Positions 44,829 to 57,404 of a stretch of 64,000 nt of DNA are shown here, piece after piece; within the stretch, counting starts at the first letter, position 1, and every line of letters starts with the position of its first letter. The notes under the pieces were generated by a model. It did not search any database and was not told where the DNA came from. It saw only the letters and a list, made by a program, of their open reading frames with translations. Source of the DNA: Lentinula raphanica (Eukaryota > Basidiomycota > Agaricomycetes > Agaricales > Omphalotaceae); the NCBI GenBank assembly GCA_027919835.1, contig JANVFP010000058.1:36708-100707 (forward strand). The letters are read 5' to 3'. The position numbers and the translations under genes are program-made.

Positions 44829-47800
44829 CTAATAAATCGTCTGATAAGCATATTTACTTTGGAGATTATTGACAAAGAAGGAGCGGCATTCATCGAGGAC
44901 GTTTTCCGTTGTCCAATCTGGATCCCAAGTAGCCTTACTAGGGGTGAGCATGCAACTTTGGCGGATGTTGGCAAGTGGAATGATAGCTCCTGCAGAGAGA
45001 GAATTGACATCCTTTGGGTAGTCCACTCGATACATTCCAGTTGAGTCCTCTGGAGAATTCCTGAATGGTGTGAACCAATTGACATAGGCGAGTGCTTCAG
45101 TTGGCCAATGAGGAGGAGCTGGCTCCGGATCTCCGTCGCGATTGACCGTGGACGGAAGACGGAAGATGATCCTAAGCCTTGCCACTCGACAGCCTAAAGT
45201 TACTGATCAGATAAGCTCCAGTAAAGAAATCGCAGGCTGCTTAGTACCTTTCACAGCGGTAGACTGAGCTTCGTCCGTGTTCAATACAATGACTGTATCA
45301 AATCTTGGAACAAGCGCCTTTCTCCAGGTTGGAATTGCCTTGATGATTTCCCTGGGTACTTCAGAACCATCATCGAAGATATCGGTAGGCCTAAGTTTGA
45401 ACTGATGCCATATGTCAAGCGTCGTGAATGGCGTGTGTCCTGCCAACGCTTCAGCTTTGGTCCCCCGCTGGTCGGTAGGAAGTAAGTCGTTGAGAAACAG
45501 CTTCAGGTGGGCTATGAAGCCCGGAGATAAATGTGTTAGAACAATTCGAGATAGAGATTTCCGAGGTTCTGCAGGAGTTCTAGTCAACGTGCAGGAGCCG
45601 GGAACCACGCGGGTATTTTGTGCGGCAGGTATACTTCTGGCTGGCCTGCGCACCCTGATCTCCATTTCCTCGGCATCCCCTGAATGTCCATAGTCTTCCA
45701 AATCTGTGCCAAGTATACCGAATTCCTCTTCATTCACCTCGGGGACCTGATCCTCGAGCCAAGACCTAAAGAAATCATACGAGGCGATCTTTTCCTGTCT
45801 GTCAAGCCACCTAACCATTTGCGGAAAGTGGTCTCTCTTGTTACTAGCCCTCCAACCTTCCTTTGCAAAATCGATGTGCAGCCGCTCGAACATCTCTGTA
45901 TTTGTGTTATCCAAAGACCCGATCCATCGGATAGAATCAACATAGTGGAGGAGCGAATGAAACTTCGGTATGTTGAACTCCTCTCTGACTTTCTCTTGGA
46001 TGAAGTAGGATCGATGGTCGTGCCATGTGTTCAACTCTTGGAGCATGTAGCTGAGGGTGTCTTCATCATGAGAGGGATATTGAGCGAGATGAATGAAGTG
46101 AAGCAGACTCCGACAGGCAGTGATACCACGTGGGTGGATTTTCCCAACAACGCATGAAAGAATTATGCGGGTGATATGCTTTCGTTCGACACCTGAGACT
46201 TGAGACAGGCCTGATATTCCATTTTTGAAATGGCGCACTCCTGAGGCAGGAGGGAGGCTGCAGATCCTCTGATCCAGTTCCTCCTCAGTCATCACCTTTT
46301 GAACCCAAAGGACTATGTATTTCAACACGCCTTGATATAACTGATGAAGTACATCGGGAGCGATGCAACGATGAATGTCTGTTAGGGGAAACCCAACCCA
46401 AAAAGGTTGATAAGCACCCCCAGCCACATCCTGTTTCATGCACAGTTTGTGGACGGCTGTGGAGCCAGAGCGAGGATTCCGCTTGGCGGTCGAACGAGCA
46501 TCATTGATGACCCCTTCAGTCCATGTTTGTTTGCGGGGGGCACCAGGGGTACGTTCCTCTAATTCTGTAGCCTTGCGTTGACATTTGGGGCATGTACCAT
46601 ACTTGGAGCAGGTCACCAAGCATTGTTCAGGATAGTCGGCGATATAGGCAGCAAGGATCGGGTAAACCTTCCTTACCGCCCCATCTCCTCCCACCAGCTC
46701 TACTCCTTCCCCTGCAGGATCACCGGCTTCCTTCAGAGGTTCAAGGACTGCGGCCATGGACCTATGAAAAATTTCGTAGGTTCGAACTCGAAGCGCCTGT
46801 TCTGTAAAATTTTTCTTCGCCGGCTTGTCTACGGGAAGATATGCGATGAGAATGCAGGCCCTTGCGTTTGGCTTGTTTCTAAGAGATTTTGGAATGTTGC
46901 CGAGCGTAAGATAGACAGGGTAAGCGGTTTTGTTGCCCGAGAACTGTGTCAGCTGAGTCTTGTCGGAGGCGATGATAACTGGCGCTATGGTGCCACCTCT
47001 AGGTACTGCTTTCTGAAGGTAAATTTGAGCAGAAAGTTGAACAGATATAAACTAGAGCATACCTGAGCGGCCCTCCAAAGACCTCCTGTCCACATCTCAG
47101 AGAATATGCGTTCGTTATCGGTCGGTTTGTGCTTATTACGAAACATCTTTGCCGGCTTGTAGACAAGATCCTTGGCCAGAGCGGGATCGCCCCAGAGCGC
47201 TCTGATAGCTTCAATAGGATTTCTATGGCGCACGATGAAATGTTCATCCGGCCGATCTTTAAACGACAGTCTCTTTGTGAACCATTGTCCACGAGTGGCC
47301 GGAATTTCGTCCACTAGCTTCAACATGGATCTTGCATTGTGAAAGGACAAGCCCAAGCGTTCTTTGACCTGAAAGACCCATTAGAATATGACAGACACTA
47401 TATGTCTGAATCACAACTTACCATAGGAACTTTGAGCAAGCGGTTCAATGACTTTTGAGAAATTTTCTCCTTTACGGCCCACTGAGCAATTTCCCAATCA
47501 AGACGGCTGCTGAAAGGGCGATAGGATTGATCAGAAGTATCGTCGACACCGAAAAGAGACTGCCAGTGATTGTGGACGGTAGGTTCGTGTCTCAAAATTT
47601 GTCCGGCAGAATCATCCCAATCGGTGATCCGCAAATCTTCATCATCATCGACCAGCGTGCGCCGGAGCGAGGAGCGAGGCTCTGGAAAAGGCCGTTCAGA
47701 CCCGCTTTCTTCTTCTTCTGCGACACCACGTATGTTAGGGTCGGGTAGGGAATCAAATACTTTTATCACATCTTCCAGATCGGCGTTATCCAGAAGTTGA

Positions 47801-48151
47801 TCGATTCTGTCAGAAAGAGATTCTGCATCATCCTTTGAGTCAATCGGTTCCGGGGGCTCGCTGATAAGGCTTCCTTCGTCGTCAGATAAGGATCGTCAAT
47901 GACCATGTCTCTAGATGAGGGAAGATCATCGGCGTCAACGTCGTTTGTGAAGAAATCAAGATCATTGGGAGCAGGCTGATCCAGGAGGGATGCGGCGACC
48001 CCTTGAACGGTGTCCGCGAAGTTTTTGTTAAAGTCTGTCTTTGTTCAAAGGCGTACTGCTGATGTGACAGATCCTGCTTCTGGCGTATATGGGATGCGCG
48101 GTCCTGAACCCGTTTGAACGTTCGATCGCACACGAAGCATTGGAAGCTCAT
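44829..48151 (-). pseudogene. Plavaka-type transposase, frameshifted N-terminus
   Basis: The first exon encodes a C2H2 finger (FQCFVCDRTFKRVQDRASHI). After two frame changes (near 48030 and 47880) the main frame continues: ITDWDDSAGQIL, HNHWQSLFGVDD, then across introns 47369-47421 and 47013-47062 to TIAPVIIASDKTQLTQFSGN, YPEQCLVTCSKYGTCPKCQR and DIHRCIAPDVLHQLYQGVL, and through intron 45194-45247 to GCRVARLRIIFRL with a stop at 44829. This is the standard layout of Plavaka elements (CACTA-like, common in Agaricomycetes). The catalytic domain is one open frame of more than 500 codons, so only the 5' end is damaged. The element ends were not located. Confidence 0.8.
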
Positions 48152-48875
48152 GACTGTTTGAATTCGATACGGAAGTTGGAACCAGCTGATTAGTTGGAAA
48201 GTGAGGCTCTACAGGATAGGAAGTATCTTGCAGAGAATGACGAAAGATACCAGTTCTGTTCAGGATAGTAATTAGTCGACAATCGTAAAGATATAGGAAA
48301 GTGGCATTGCCTACTGATAATGTCTGTCGAACTTCCTTTCGTGCCTAGGATACACCAGCGATGAGAAACAGCTAGCTTTGGTCATATGGAGAAAACAGAC
48401 TCGGAGACCGTCATATGCGGCTTTGAACGAGGCTTTGAGCTTGTTGGAGAAACGGGACGCTGGGAGCACTTAGCCAAAAGACAACTGCAGGCAGCATCAG
48501 CATTACAAATACCGAACAGATACAGTGAAATCTTACTTCGAGGATCGTCTTCAAATCGTCTTCATCTTCGGATAATGGATTCCTCTTGGGTCCAAGTTCA
48601 AGTTGGGAGCATATGTAACACTCGTGATGTTCCGGCAAATGAGGTTCCGAATGCCTAAATAAGCCGGAATAGCCACGGACAGAGAAAAAGGACCTCAAAA
48701 TATCTCTGTATATTTCAAGCCTCCACAAAGAGTTTGGACAACCTGCATGGGAATAAACTTAGAGGCTAGAGCAAGTGTGAATGCTCCATGCCATCGCATA
48801 GCTTTGATATAGCTACCGAGGAGTTTTGAAGTTTACGTTGTAAAAGCAAAAAAAAAATGAAGGAGCCTTGAAGTA
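48152..48875. other. intergenic, no gene seen
   Basis: Probable 5' flank of the Plavaka element. A run of eleven A at 48847-48857 lies just downstream (minus strand) of the tRNA-like gene and would read as a poly-T terminator. Confidence 0.4.
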
Positions 48876-48975
48876 TGCCCGTTGCGAGAATCGAACTCAC
48901 ATCACCCAGACAGATATTAATCGAGTTACAACGCGAGAACATATATCGGGTGCTTTACCTTTAAGCCAAACGGAC
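48876..48975 (-). tRNA. intron-bearing tRNA-like gene, isotype unresolved
   Basis: On the minus strand, GTCCGTT pairs with AACGGGC (7 bp, one G-T). A D-arm GCTT/AAGC encloses AAAGGTA, and a T-arm GTGAG/CTCGC encloses the canonical TTCGATT. The total of 100 nt suggests an intron of about 27 nt in the anticodon arm. I could not find a canonical U33-anticodon arrangement, so it may be a pseudogene. A T-run about 18 nt downstream fits Pol III termination. Confidence 0.45.
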
Positions 48976-51229
48976 GTCTTTAGTTCAAAGTCTGATTGAG
49001 AATAGGACCTCATTAGACAATCATTAGACTTCGACCAGTCTCCATCGCTTGAATTAATTTCGTTCCGCTGAATTTAATACTACTTAGTACATCTTCTTCC
49101 ATAATGTGTGCACGTAGTATGCCGGTACGGGTCGCTGATGAGACAGAGCGGTGTCGAGGTGACGGACTCTTGGTGCGAAAAAACAGAAATTCAATGAGAT
49201 TTGTATATAGCTCATTTCTCAATCCTAGACCGTTTGCATTAGCAGCGCGAGAGCTCACGTACTGAGCCACGGTGTTGCAGTGTTTGTAGAACCTGAAGGA
49301 GGACGTCCTTACGCCGGTGTTCGTTGAGAAGGAGTACCTAGTTTGCTATGAGAAACTTGACCGCGAATGAAATAATGACCACCTACCAAAGATATCTTGT
49401 GAACTCGGTCGATGGAGTGAGAATAACAGAATTCTGTTGCATCGTAGTACTTCAACTTGACGACGGCGTCGTATGCTTACATCCCTGGAACAAGTCAACC
49501 CCAAAGAGCAATGATATCGTCGGTTTCATAGTAGTAGATGACAGAGGCGACAATTCGTTTGTGAGGCTGATGAACGTAGAGTTTGAAAGAAACCTTCCGA
49601 AAGAAGAGCCACACTTTCCATATGCCAAGACCCTTCGTACTTCCGTCCAGGGGACAAGGTGTAATTGGCGGCCTGTACGGGGAGTATTAGCACAAAATCT
49701 CCGGATGGGAGATTCTAAACCTACTTTCACGATGACCTTCAAATCCTGACCTTTGTATACCTCAGACGCCACAAATTCATCTCCAGGCTCGTAGAAGCTT
49801 TGTTTCCTCGTCTTCTAATATCCTCCTTCATCTTCTCCGCGTTCTCTTCGCGTTTCTGAGCATCCTACGTTGAAGCACGACTAGCAAGAAATTCGTTCCA
49901 CATCTCTCTGGTGAGCACGAATTCGTTCCTGTGACAGATACCGACGTTACATCCATCGTACGACTAGGAACATCGTTATACTCATGAGATACAAATCGTC
50001 TTTTGGACTAACACACCTGACGATGAAGTTTTGAGGTGGTATTTACGCCTCGCTCGTGGGCATGGTCTTCTCGAAATGAGGTAGAGCTTCCTTTCGAGTA
50101 CCCTGCACAGGCTCAGATATTGGTCTCTCGTATCAGTCCATTGATTCAAAATTGGATCTGAAGAGACTTTGAATATCGAGGGGATCCAAGGAAAAGCAGA
50201 TGTCATTTCGACCTTGGTCAAAGTTCCAATCTAGGTTCGGCACTTGTTATCAACGTCGTCGACTGGAGGGAGTTTGACTCCGGGAAGAACGGAGGTAGTA
50301 CCAGCGACATAAGGATCTATTAGAATATACGAGATGTATCTGTGATGAATAGAAGGCTTATATGCAATTCATTGAGTGAACGCACATAGTATAGGGTCGA
50401 TGAGGTCTTGCACCGAGTTGAAGGAAACGAGCTAGATGGGATGGGAATTGAGACGCACCTTTCCAAGAGAATGCGGGTGGAAATCGGGAGGCTCAGTCAT
50501 CCAACTCACGTACCAGCTACGACAGAACTCTCAAGATTTCAAGCAGTGTATCACAAAACCCAGGCTGAAACCTTGGTGCACTGAATCCGGTACGAGACCG
50601 TCTGAAGCTTAGGTTCATGCAGCGCGTATTCTGAGCTGCGAGCGTATTTCAGTGCATTTTCAAAGTCACCATCGATATCGCTAATAGGCATGTGGTGCTT
50701 GCTACTCAGGTCGTGTCCGACAGCATCTATGTAGTATGATTTCTCGTTCAACTTTTCGCATTTGTGATCTACATCGCAGCTCGCTGAGCGCATAAACTCG
50801 GAGAGATGAAAGGAAGCCACTTACTGAGTTACCTCCGCTGCCTCTCCTTGTAGCACTGTAGAATCGAACGGAAGGAGTTCTGCCTCTGAAGCCTATCTCA
50901 GTACGAGTTCATCGCTCCAGATGTTTGGCTCCCATTCATTCTTATCCCGCACAGCGATGTAAGATTAGATCCTCCTTCATGGGTTTTCTAGACGTACATA
51001 TTGGCCGTATTTTTCGAAGAAGGGTTTCGAGAGCACGTGGTCGTTTGCGGAGATTGGGACATGATGATGATAGTACGAATGATAAATGATGGCATTTTGT
51101 GGCGCTCCCCACGTTCACGCAAAAAAACGACGCTGAGGAGATATTTGAGCCAATGAGAAGGAGAGAAAAATGTGCATACCACTATAAGCATCCGTGCAAT
51201 ATCTTTAGTTTCTACATCATCACACGTCC
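48976..51229. other. no confident gene
   Basis: Scattered ORFs (for example + 49348-49749; - 49982-50221; - 50551-50820) are open for 80-130 codons but have no recognisable motif or convincing splice partners. Decayed coding DNA is possible. Confidence 0.3.
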
Positions 51230-52620
51230 CCACCATGGTTTTGTATGCGGTATGAGCATCATGGGCCTAACACACTTCCGTTAACAGAGAAAATAGCACA
51301 ACACCGTAATACTTAGCTTAGATTTTATTTGCATATGTTGCAAGTTTTGTGGGATTTCGGTATTCGCAGAGCGCTGTGTGTTGTTCTAAACTATACTAAG
51401 GTTTGAATATATGGTGTATATGATCCCCTTACTATAACTGATGAGAGTCAGTAGAAAATTTCGAGGAATTAAAGAATATTCACCTCACGCCGTCGATGAC
51501 CTAACGAGGAAAGGACGAATAATCGTCATCCAATCGTATAAAATTTTCGATGTGTTTTTTTCGGCCTGGAAGGAACGTTGGCGATGGGATGCTCGAAGAA
51601 TGAGGAACGTACAATTAGGACAGTAGTCTTTGAGAAGGTCAGAGCATTCGAGCTCCAAAGATAGATGTGCCCAGCGACTCTGCCAAAGTGAAGTCAGTGT
51701 CAAAATCTCGATAATGCTCAATAACTTGACTCACTTGCTCGACGCCTCCTCGTTGTAGCAATAGGGTCCATCCAGATCCGATGGTCACAAGGACACTGCC
51801 GTTCCCTCCTCCTCCGTTCGAAATCGCGAGACATCCAATTTTCCATCGGCGACCGTGTTCGACGAACGCATACAAGTAACCCGGTCCATCTGCCGACGAG
51901 GTTGGGCGAGCTCACCGAAACGCGTAAAAAGTGCGCAATATGAGTTTGGGTCGTTTGGCCATTGACTGGGGAAGGTCAGAGAGCTGGTTAAGGAAGAAGG
52001 ATGCTTGGGTTGTGAAGAAGCGCTTATCGGGTGGATGAGGATGTGGAAACAATGTGAGGACTGAATCCTTGAGTTTGGACCGTGGTAAATGGGAAGGGTT
52101 TTCGCCTGCTACTGTCGATGAGATCAAGATGAATAACCGTTTGTGATCATTTGGCTTGAACGACGAGGACTGAGAGACAAACACAAACAAGAAAAATGAA
52201 TCATATAAAGAAAGACAGGGTTGAGGAGTAGAACAGGAGAACGAACGAGGGTTTCATGGGCAACAAAAACTGCAGCTAAAGGTAGGAAACAGTCGATTTT
52301 TCGCAGAACGATAGTATGCAAGCTACTACTTTTTCGACGATTTTTGGACCTCAATGTTGCGACATGAGCGGTCCCGATACGAGGCCTTTCGCTGGGAAAA
52401 ATTGTAACGAGACGTTGATCTCATTCTGGATGTGAGCTACACTCACCCTCAGTTTCCTTTGACAATCCTTGTTCGATTGTACATTCCTCCCCGCTAAGTG
52501 GTGATCGGGGTTGGATCGGGGCGGGGCTTCTTTTGGCACCGCCACCTTGTACGGATCACGACGAAGACACCGATACATATCCTTCTCTTGGTTGAGAAAT
52601 CAAATGAGGAGCATTGAAAG
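51230..52620. repeat. segmental duplication, copy A
   Basis: A direct copy of 57405-58640. Shared blocks include GGGCCTAACACA...GTTAAC (51267), TCACGCCGTCGATGA (51485), GAGCATTCGAGCTCCA (51640), GACGCCTCCTCGTTGTAGC (51748), CCATCTGCCGACGAGGTTGG (51887) and GATCATTTGGCTTGAAC (52144). A minus-strand peptide (LLKDYCPNCTFLILRASHRQ ... FVRSSTA) is shared with copy B but is in broken frames here. Confidence 0.75.
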
Positions 52621-55307
52621 TGGAATCTAACCTGATTCCCGTGCATCGAGGTTGTAAGTGAGCAAGATACCAGCAAGTCGCTCAATCTCGGTGATTGCGA
52701 CCCTATGTCAACCGTATTCGGCGCTATGGAATACCGCAGTGAACGCGATTTTTTGTCACCAAACTCATGCAAAGGAGTTCCAGACGGTGTAGAAAACATT
52801 GGTCGTGTTCGATCCGTCCTACGACAATCCACGTCGATACGATGCCGTTCCTGTAATATGTATCTAGTAAATTTAAAGAAACAGCGAACGAAGTCAAAGT
52901 GGCTTGCGTCAATGATCGGGTCTTTCGAAGACCTCAGCAATCGGTCTTTGAGGTCGTGATATCGTTTTCTGGATCGCTTCATAAGCAGGAAACAACAAAC
53001 ATGACAAAAAAGCATGCCTCTTGGCTTCCCAGTCCTTGTCCCGCTGCTCTCCAGTTACGTCCCATTCCAGTACACCCAATATAAAAGGCCATGCCGTCTG
53101 CCTTAGATTTCCCTCGTCAGAAATACCTCTTCTCAACACCTCTCGTTTCCTTTCTTCAAGCCTCACTTTCGGACGGCCATGTGTACTGAACCCGCCAGTC
53201 CAACATTTCTCTGGATGTGTTGGATCCCTTGACGTGGTTAGAAAGGGAAGATTTGAAGCAGACTGTAATGCCTCCTCGCCGGTTCTCCTTCTTCTGCCAC
53301 AATCGGTGCCCAGCGTGCCAGATAAAGCATTGCACTCTCAAACTCTCCAATCTCCTCCCATCTCCTCCCATCTCCTCCAGTTTCCCCAGTCTATATCTCC
53401 ATTACCATCGACAAGACTCTTGACAGATTCCGGTGAATGCGTAACGATAAGCTTTGCAAGTAGATGGGCAAATATTCTGAGCTGCATGACGTGTCGCCGC
53501 GAAGGACTGTTGCAGAGCCATCCGGATTCGGGAGGACGGTGGGCGTTTGAAGACATCGCTCCGAGAGAACGATGTAGGACAGAGGAGCGATGCGAATAAG
53601 GATTGGGAGATAGTGCAGATGCTGGAGGAGAGCTTAGAGGCCGAGGTTTGCCATGTGCAAGGAATGGAGAATGCGAGTTGCATATGACGATTGGGCTAGG
53701 ATACAGTCAACAGCGTCATCATTGAATTTCTGTGTCGAATGTGTTTTGATATCTGAACGTGACGGGCCAACAAGAAACAGAAACGTCGCAGGTTCGATCG
53801 CAAGATATGTACGTAGCATTTCAGTCGTGCAATAAAATCCTCGCCGCCCCAAAAGCTTGTAGACTTGATGAGTGACGAGAGCGAAGGTGGCGGAGGATAA
53901 GCGGAGATGCTGGATCTGGTACTCGTTTGTGGAAATTTCGGTGGTGCCATTGTGGAGGAATGAGATTCGTTATCATGGAAATAGAGAGTGTTGATAAAGT
54001 AGTCCCACTGTACAGATTGACGTGTTCGAGCGATCTAACAGAAGGGAATTGAGAAGATTGTAAAAGAGCGATCAACCACTAGATACATACGCCAGGATGA
54101 CAATAAGAAGGATACACGAGAAGGGATTACACTTGGGTAAGAGAGAATGCATACGATTCTGGTCTTTGTGTAGGCAAGTCGAACAGTATTTCATCTGTCG
54201 TTCTTGTTGTTAGAAACGATGATGACCATGCAGGTTTTGTTCGGCTCACCGTCGTCCTCCTCGTCCAGATCAGCCTTCTCTTCGACTTTCACGATTCAGT
54301 AGCGCCCTTCTCATTCAAGAGGGTCTCTGGAATCCATGCCAGATAATCCGATGGATTTGGACCATCCGAGCATATGCGGCAGGGTTGACGTAGACTTTGG
54401 ATTTTGTGTACAAGACGGTACTTCCTGTCTTCACAGCTGTTGAGAGTTGTGCAAGTTCGGGACGCTTGATCTCAACCCTAGACCTCGTCTGTGGACTTCA
54501 ATCAGAGTATATTGTATCAAGACACACGGAAGACGTAGATAGAGTGCTGCAGGAGTGCTGTCAGATGGTGAAGAACGTTGAAAGAAAGCATTATGCTGCG
54601 GTTGAGTCTCATGGTCAACGGTCAACGTTAACCGGCAAATCGAGCCGGATTTCGGTCAACGAGCAATTCCGAACATCGGGCAGCCGTGCCGTACAACAAT
54701 AGTACTGTTACATTATCTTACATAGCCTTCCAAAGAGCCACTCCCTCTGTTAGCCTCGTTCGATGATACCTGATCCCGCCGAACTTATACAATTCACGGT
54801 CGCCGAAGCGCTCGGAAGAGTGAATCGCAGTATCTACTATCCGCTGATTCCAATGCTCGCCGAGCAGTTCCCCAAGGACCAGCTGGGGAATCAAATGAGG
54901 AGCCTGTGTTGCCCGGAATGCTACCTCTCGCTTCATTCAGATAAATTGTATATATTTCTCCATGCTTTGAGGTACACGACGAGCTTAAGCCTTCGGGACA
55001 TTGAAATGGAGATGCCGGCTTGGAGTGCAGAAGGTTATTCTTGGGATCGAAGCTACTGTCTAGTGTGTACAAGCAGGCTGGATTTAGTGTAATGCATACC
55101 ATGATACTAGCTGACGTTTACTAGCGTTTTCACAATGAACTTATAGTATACAATAATCATACCTGAATAAAGCTCTGCATACTAGTTCTCGCCAATGTAT
55201 ACAGTATCTGCAGTGCTCGTTACGAACGAACATCCTCCACAGCCTTTCAAACCTCAAACTTACCGCCTTCTCTGCCAACGCGACCATTTCTCGCTTCCAG
55301 TCAATAC
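52621..55307. other. no confident gene
   Basis: Overlapping ORFs on both strands (52494-53015 minus, 53021-53599 plus, 54763-55092 plus) lack motifs. 53330-53390 has short CTCCTCCCAT repeats. A TATAAAAGG sequence near 53080 could be a promoter, but no gene model follows. Confidence 0.3.
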
Positions 55308-55990
55308 TCAGCACTGACTTATGTCAGGCCAAGCTCTGAAGCAAATGATGGCGCTTTGATGGTCCCAGAATCGGACGACACCATCATAAGCTCCAGTGAA
55401 AACTTGATGTGGGTCGCCCCGGTGGAAAGACATGAAGGAGTCGCATTGTGTAGGAGAGAACCTTAAGACGTCGTAGTTGAAGTTGCCTCGCGGACATCGT
55501 ATAGCGTGACTGTTCGGTCCGTAGATAGGCTGCAAGGGCTGTATGTCCTTCTGAGTTTAGAGAAATATCTAAAAGGGTTCTCTGACGAGGTCTAAAGGAC
55601 GAGATTGATTCATGAGTTTCTTCACTAATGAACACATGGAAAGAAATGCTTACGATAGTGCGAATACAGACACTATTCTCATTGTCCCAATCCTCACAGT
55701 GGGATCAAAGCCGCGACTATAGGTCTGTCCTCAAGTTATCGGGTAAGATAGGTATTCCAGATACAACCCGTGAGACACGAGCCAATTTCAACACCATAGT
55801 AAGTAGCTTTTCGTCTAACCGCAGATCCGCTCGTTCCACGCTCTTTACGCTCGCGTTCGTTTATTCAGAGACTTCATTGGCTACAGGGACTGTAGTGTCC
55901 CACAAACCGATGAGGGTATCCACGAGGAAGTGAGTAGGTGGGTTCAGAAGAGTTCGACGCGATTGAAGAAACAGGAGCAGTATGTAGATG
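55308..55990 (-). pseudogene. WD40-repeat remnant
   Basis: The minus strand gives recognisable WD-repeat pieces in order: TLIGLWDTTVPVAN (about 55920), then NYDVLRFSPTQCDSF and GDPHQVFTGAYDGVVRFWD (55500-55370). Frames change between them, and the reading ends with a stop at 55308. Only about two repeats are left of what should be a seven-blade propeller. Host source unknown. Confidence 0.45.
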
Positions 55991-57404
55991 TAATCTCGCG
56001 AGCGAGGGGTGCGCTTTTGAATTTGTACGTCGCGTCTGGGGGGAGTGATATCTGAGTCAGTTGGGCGGTCAAATTGTGCGAGGATTCATCCGTTTCTGTG
56101 GCAGATTGTGGTTCGGGTATAATACACAGGAATGTAATAGGTGCAGCATGAACGAAATAATCGAAGAACCAGACGGTGGCATCGTAAGACGCGGTGATGA
56201 AATGACTGAGAGAGTTGTCTCCGTAAGGTACTTATATGAGGAAAATTAGAGGAATTTGTAGTGAACGCGATAAAATTGTCAAGCTGTAAGATGGGTTTAT
56301 TACACAAATGCGTTACAAGTTCCATCGTGCAGGTACATTCCTGGAAACAGATTGTCAGCGAAGCTGAGCTGATAGAACTCGCCGACTTGGATAACGAGGG
56401 TACCAGGAAGATAAGCGTAGGCAAGTAATCCGAATTCAGACAAGAATGCTATATCAATCAATAACGAGCAAAAGCTCAAGAACGGGAGATGGAGGAACAA
56501 GTCCTCTAATAGCCAGGCTCAAGGCACTGGTCAAGCTCGTCTTCATCGCAACCATCTTCCAGGAAATTCAACCAAACAATTCGAGTCAATGACAATCGTT
56601 CGAACAAGAAAATTTTTCGAAGGAAGGAAGACACTTCGTTGTCAGATGTAAAACGCGCCAATATGACGCCGAAGGTCGTTGATATAAGTGTGGGCAAACG
56701 GGGTACTTCTCCAGAAACTGTCCCGCGAACAGCGTCGTGAAATCCAGTGGTAGCGAAAACGGTTCTCCTAGACTAGCTTTTCCCTGGGACTCGGAATTCC
56801 GCGCTTGAACAACACCACCGAGACGGTGGTCGAACCTGTCCATGTAGATATGATGGCATTAGGGTTCGTTGACTTCAGATTTAGCCGAAACTCCTACGTT
56901 TAAGATCCTACTTATCCGACTCTTGTTCTCTAGTGGAACCTTTCGATGGTTTGTTCGTTTTCGAAGAGGAAGGAATTGAGAATGAAAACGATGACATACC
57001 TTCACTGATTGAAGTATCTGATTCCGAGTGCTAGGTGAGAATGACTGGAATGATGATGTCAACGTATGAGAGACTCACATCGACGAGGACGATAATCAGC
57101 ATGACCATTTTTTGGATGATCATTGATGATGATGATTCCAGTCCTGGTGGTATGGCTGTCCCTTCGCCGGTGTCGAGCTCTGACTCTGACAACGAGGTTG
57201 ACGATGAATGGAGTCCTTAGAACGATGAGTTCCGTGGATTTGCAGGAGGTTTTGGATTCTGGGTCTGGGCCTGACTAGTCAAATTTAGGTTAATTCGAGT
57301 TCTGGACGAGGAACAAGGGAACTGGGAGAGATCATCGAGCAAGGGTTCGGGGACTCTGGAGAGATTTTGCTCACCGTCCGGAAGGAGCACACCTGCATCG
57401 CATC
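55991..57404. other. no confident gene
   Basis: Minus-strand stretches near 56506-57062 look faintly protein-like but contain no motif and no clear splice pattern. Confidence 0.3.

Noticed and set aside
53021..53599. 192-codon plus ORF
   Set aside because: No motif, Ser/Pro/Leu-biased, with competing frames on both strands.
54763..55102. Overlapping plus and minus ORFs of about 100 codons
   Set aside because: No recognisable protein feature on either strand and no splice partners.
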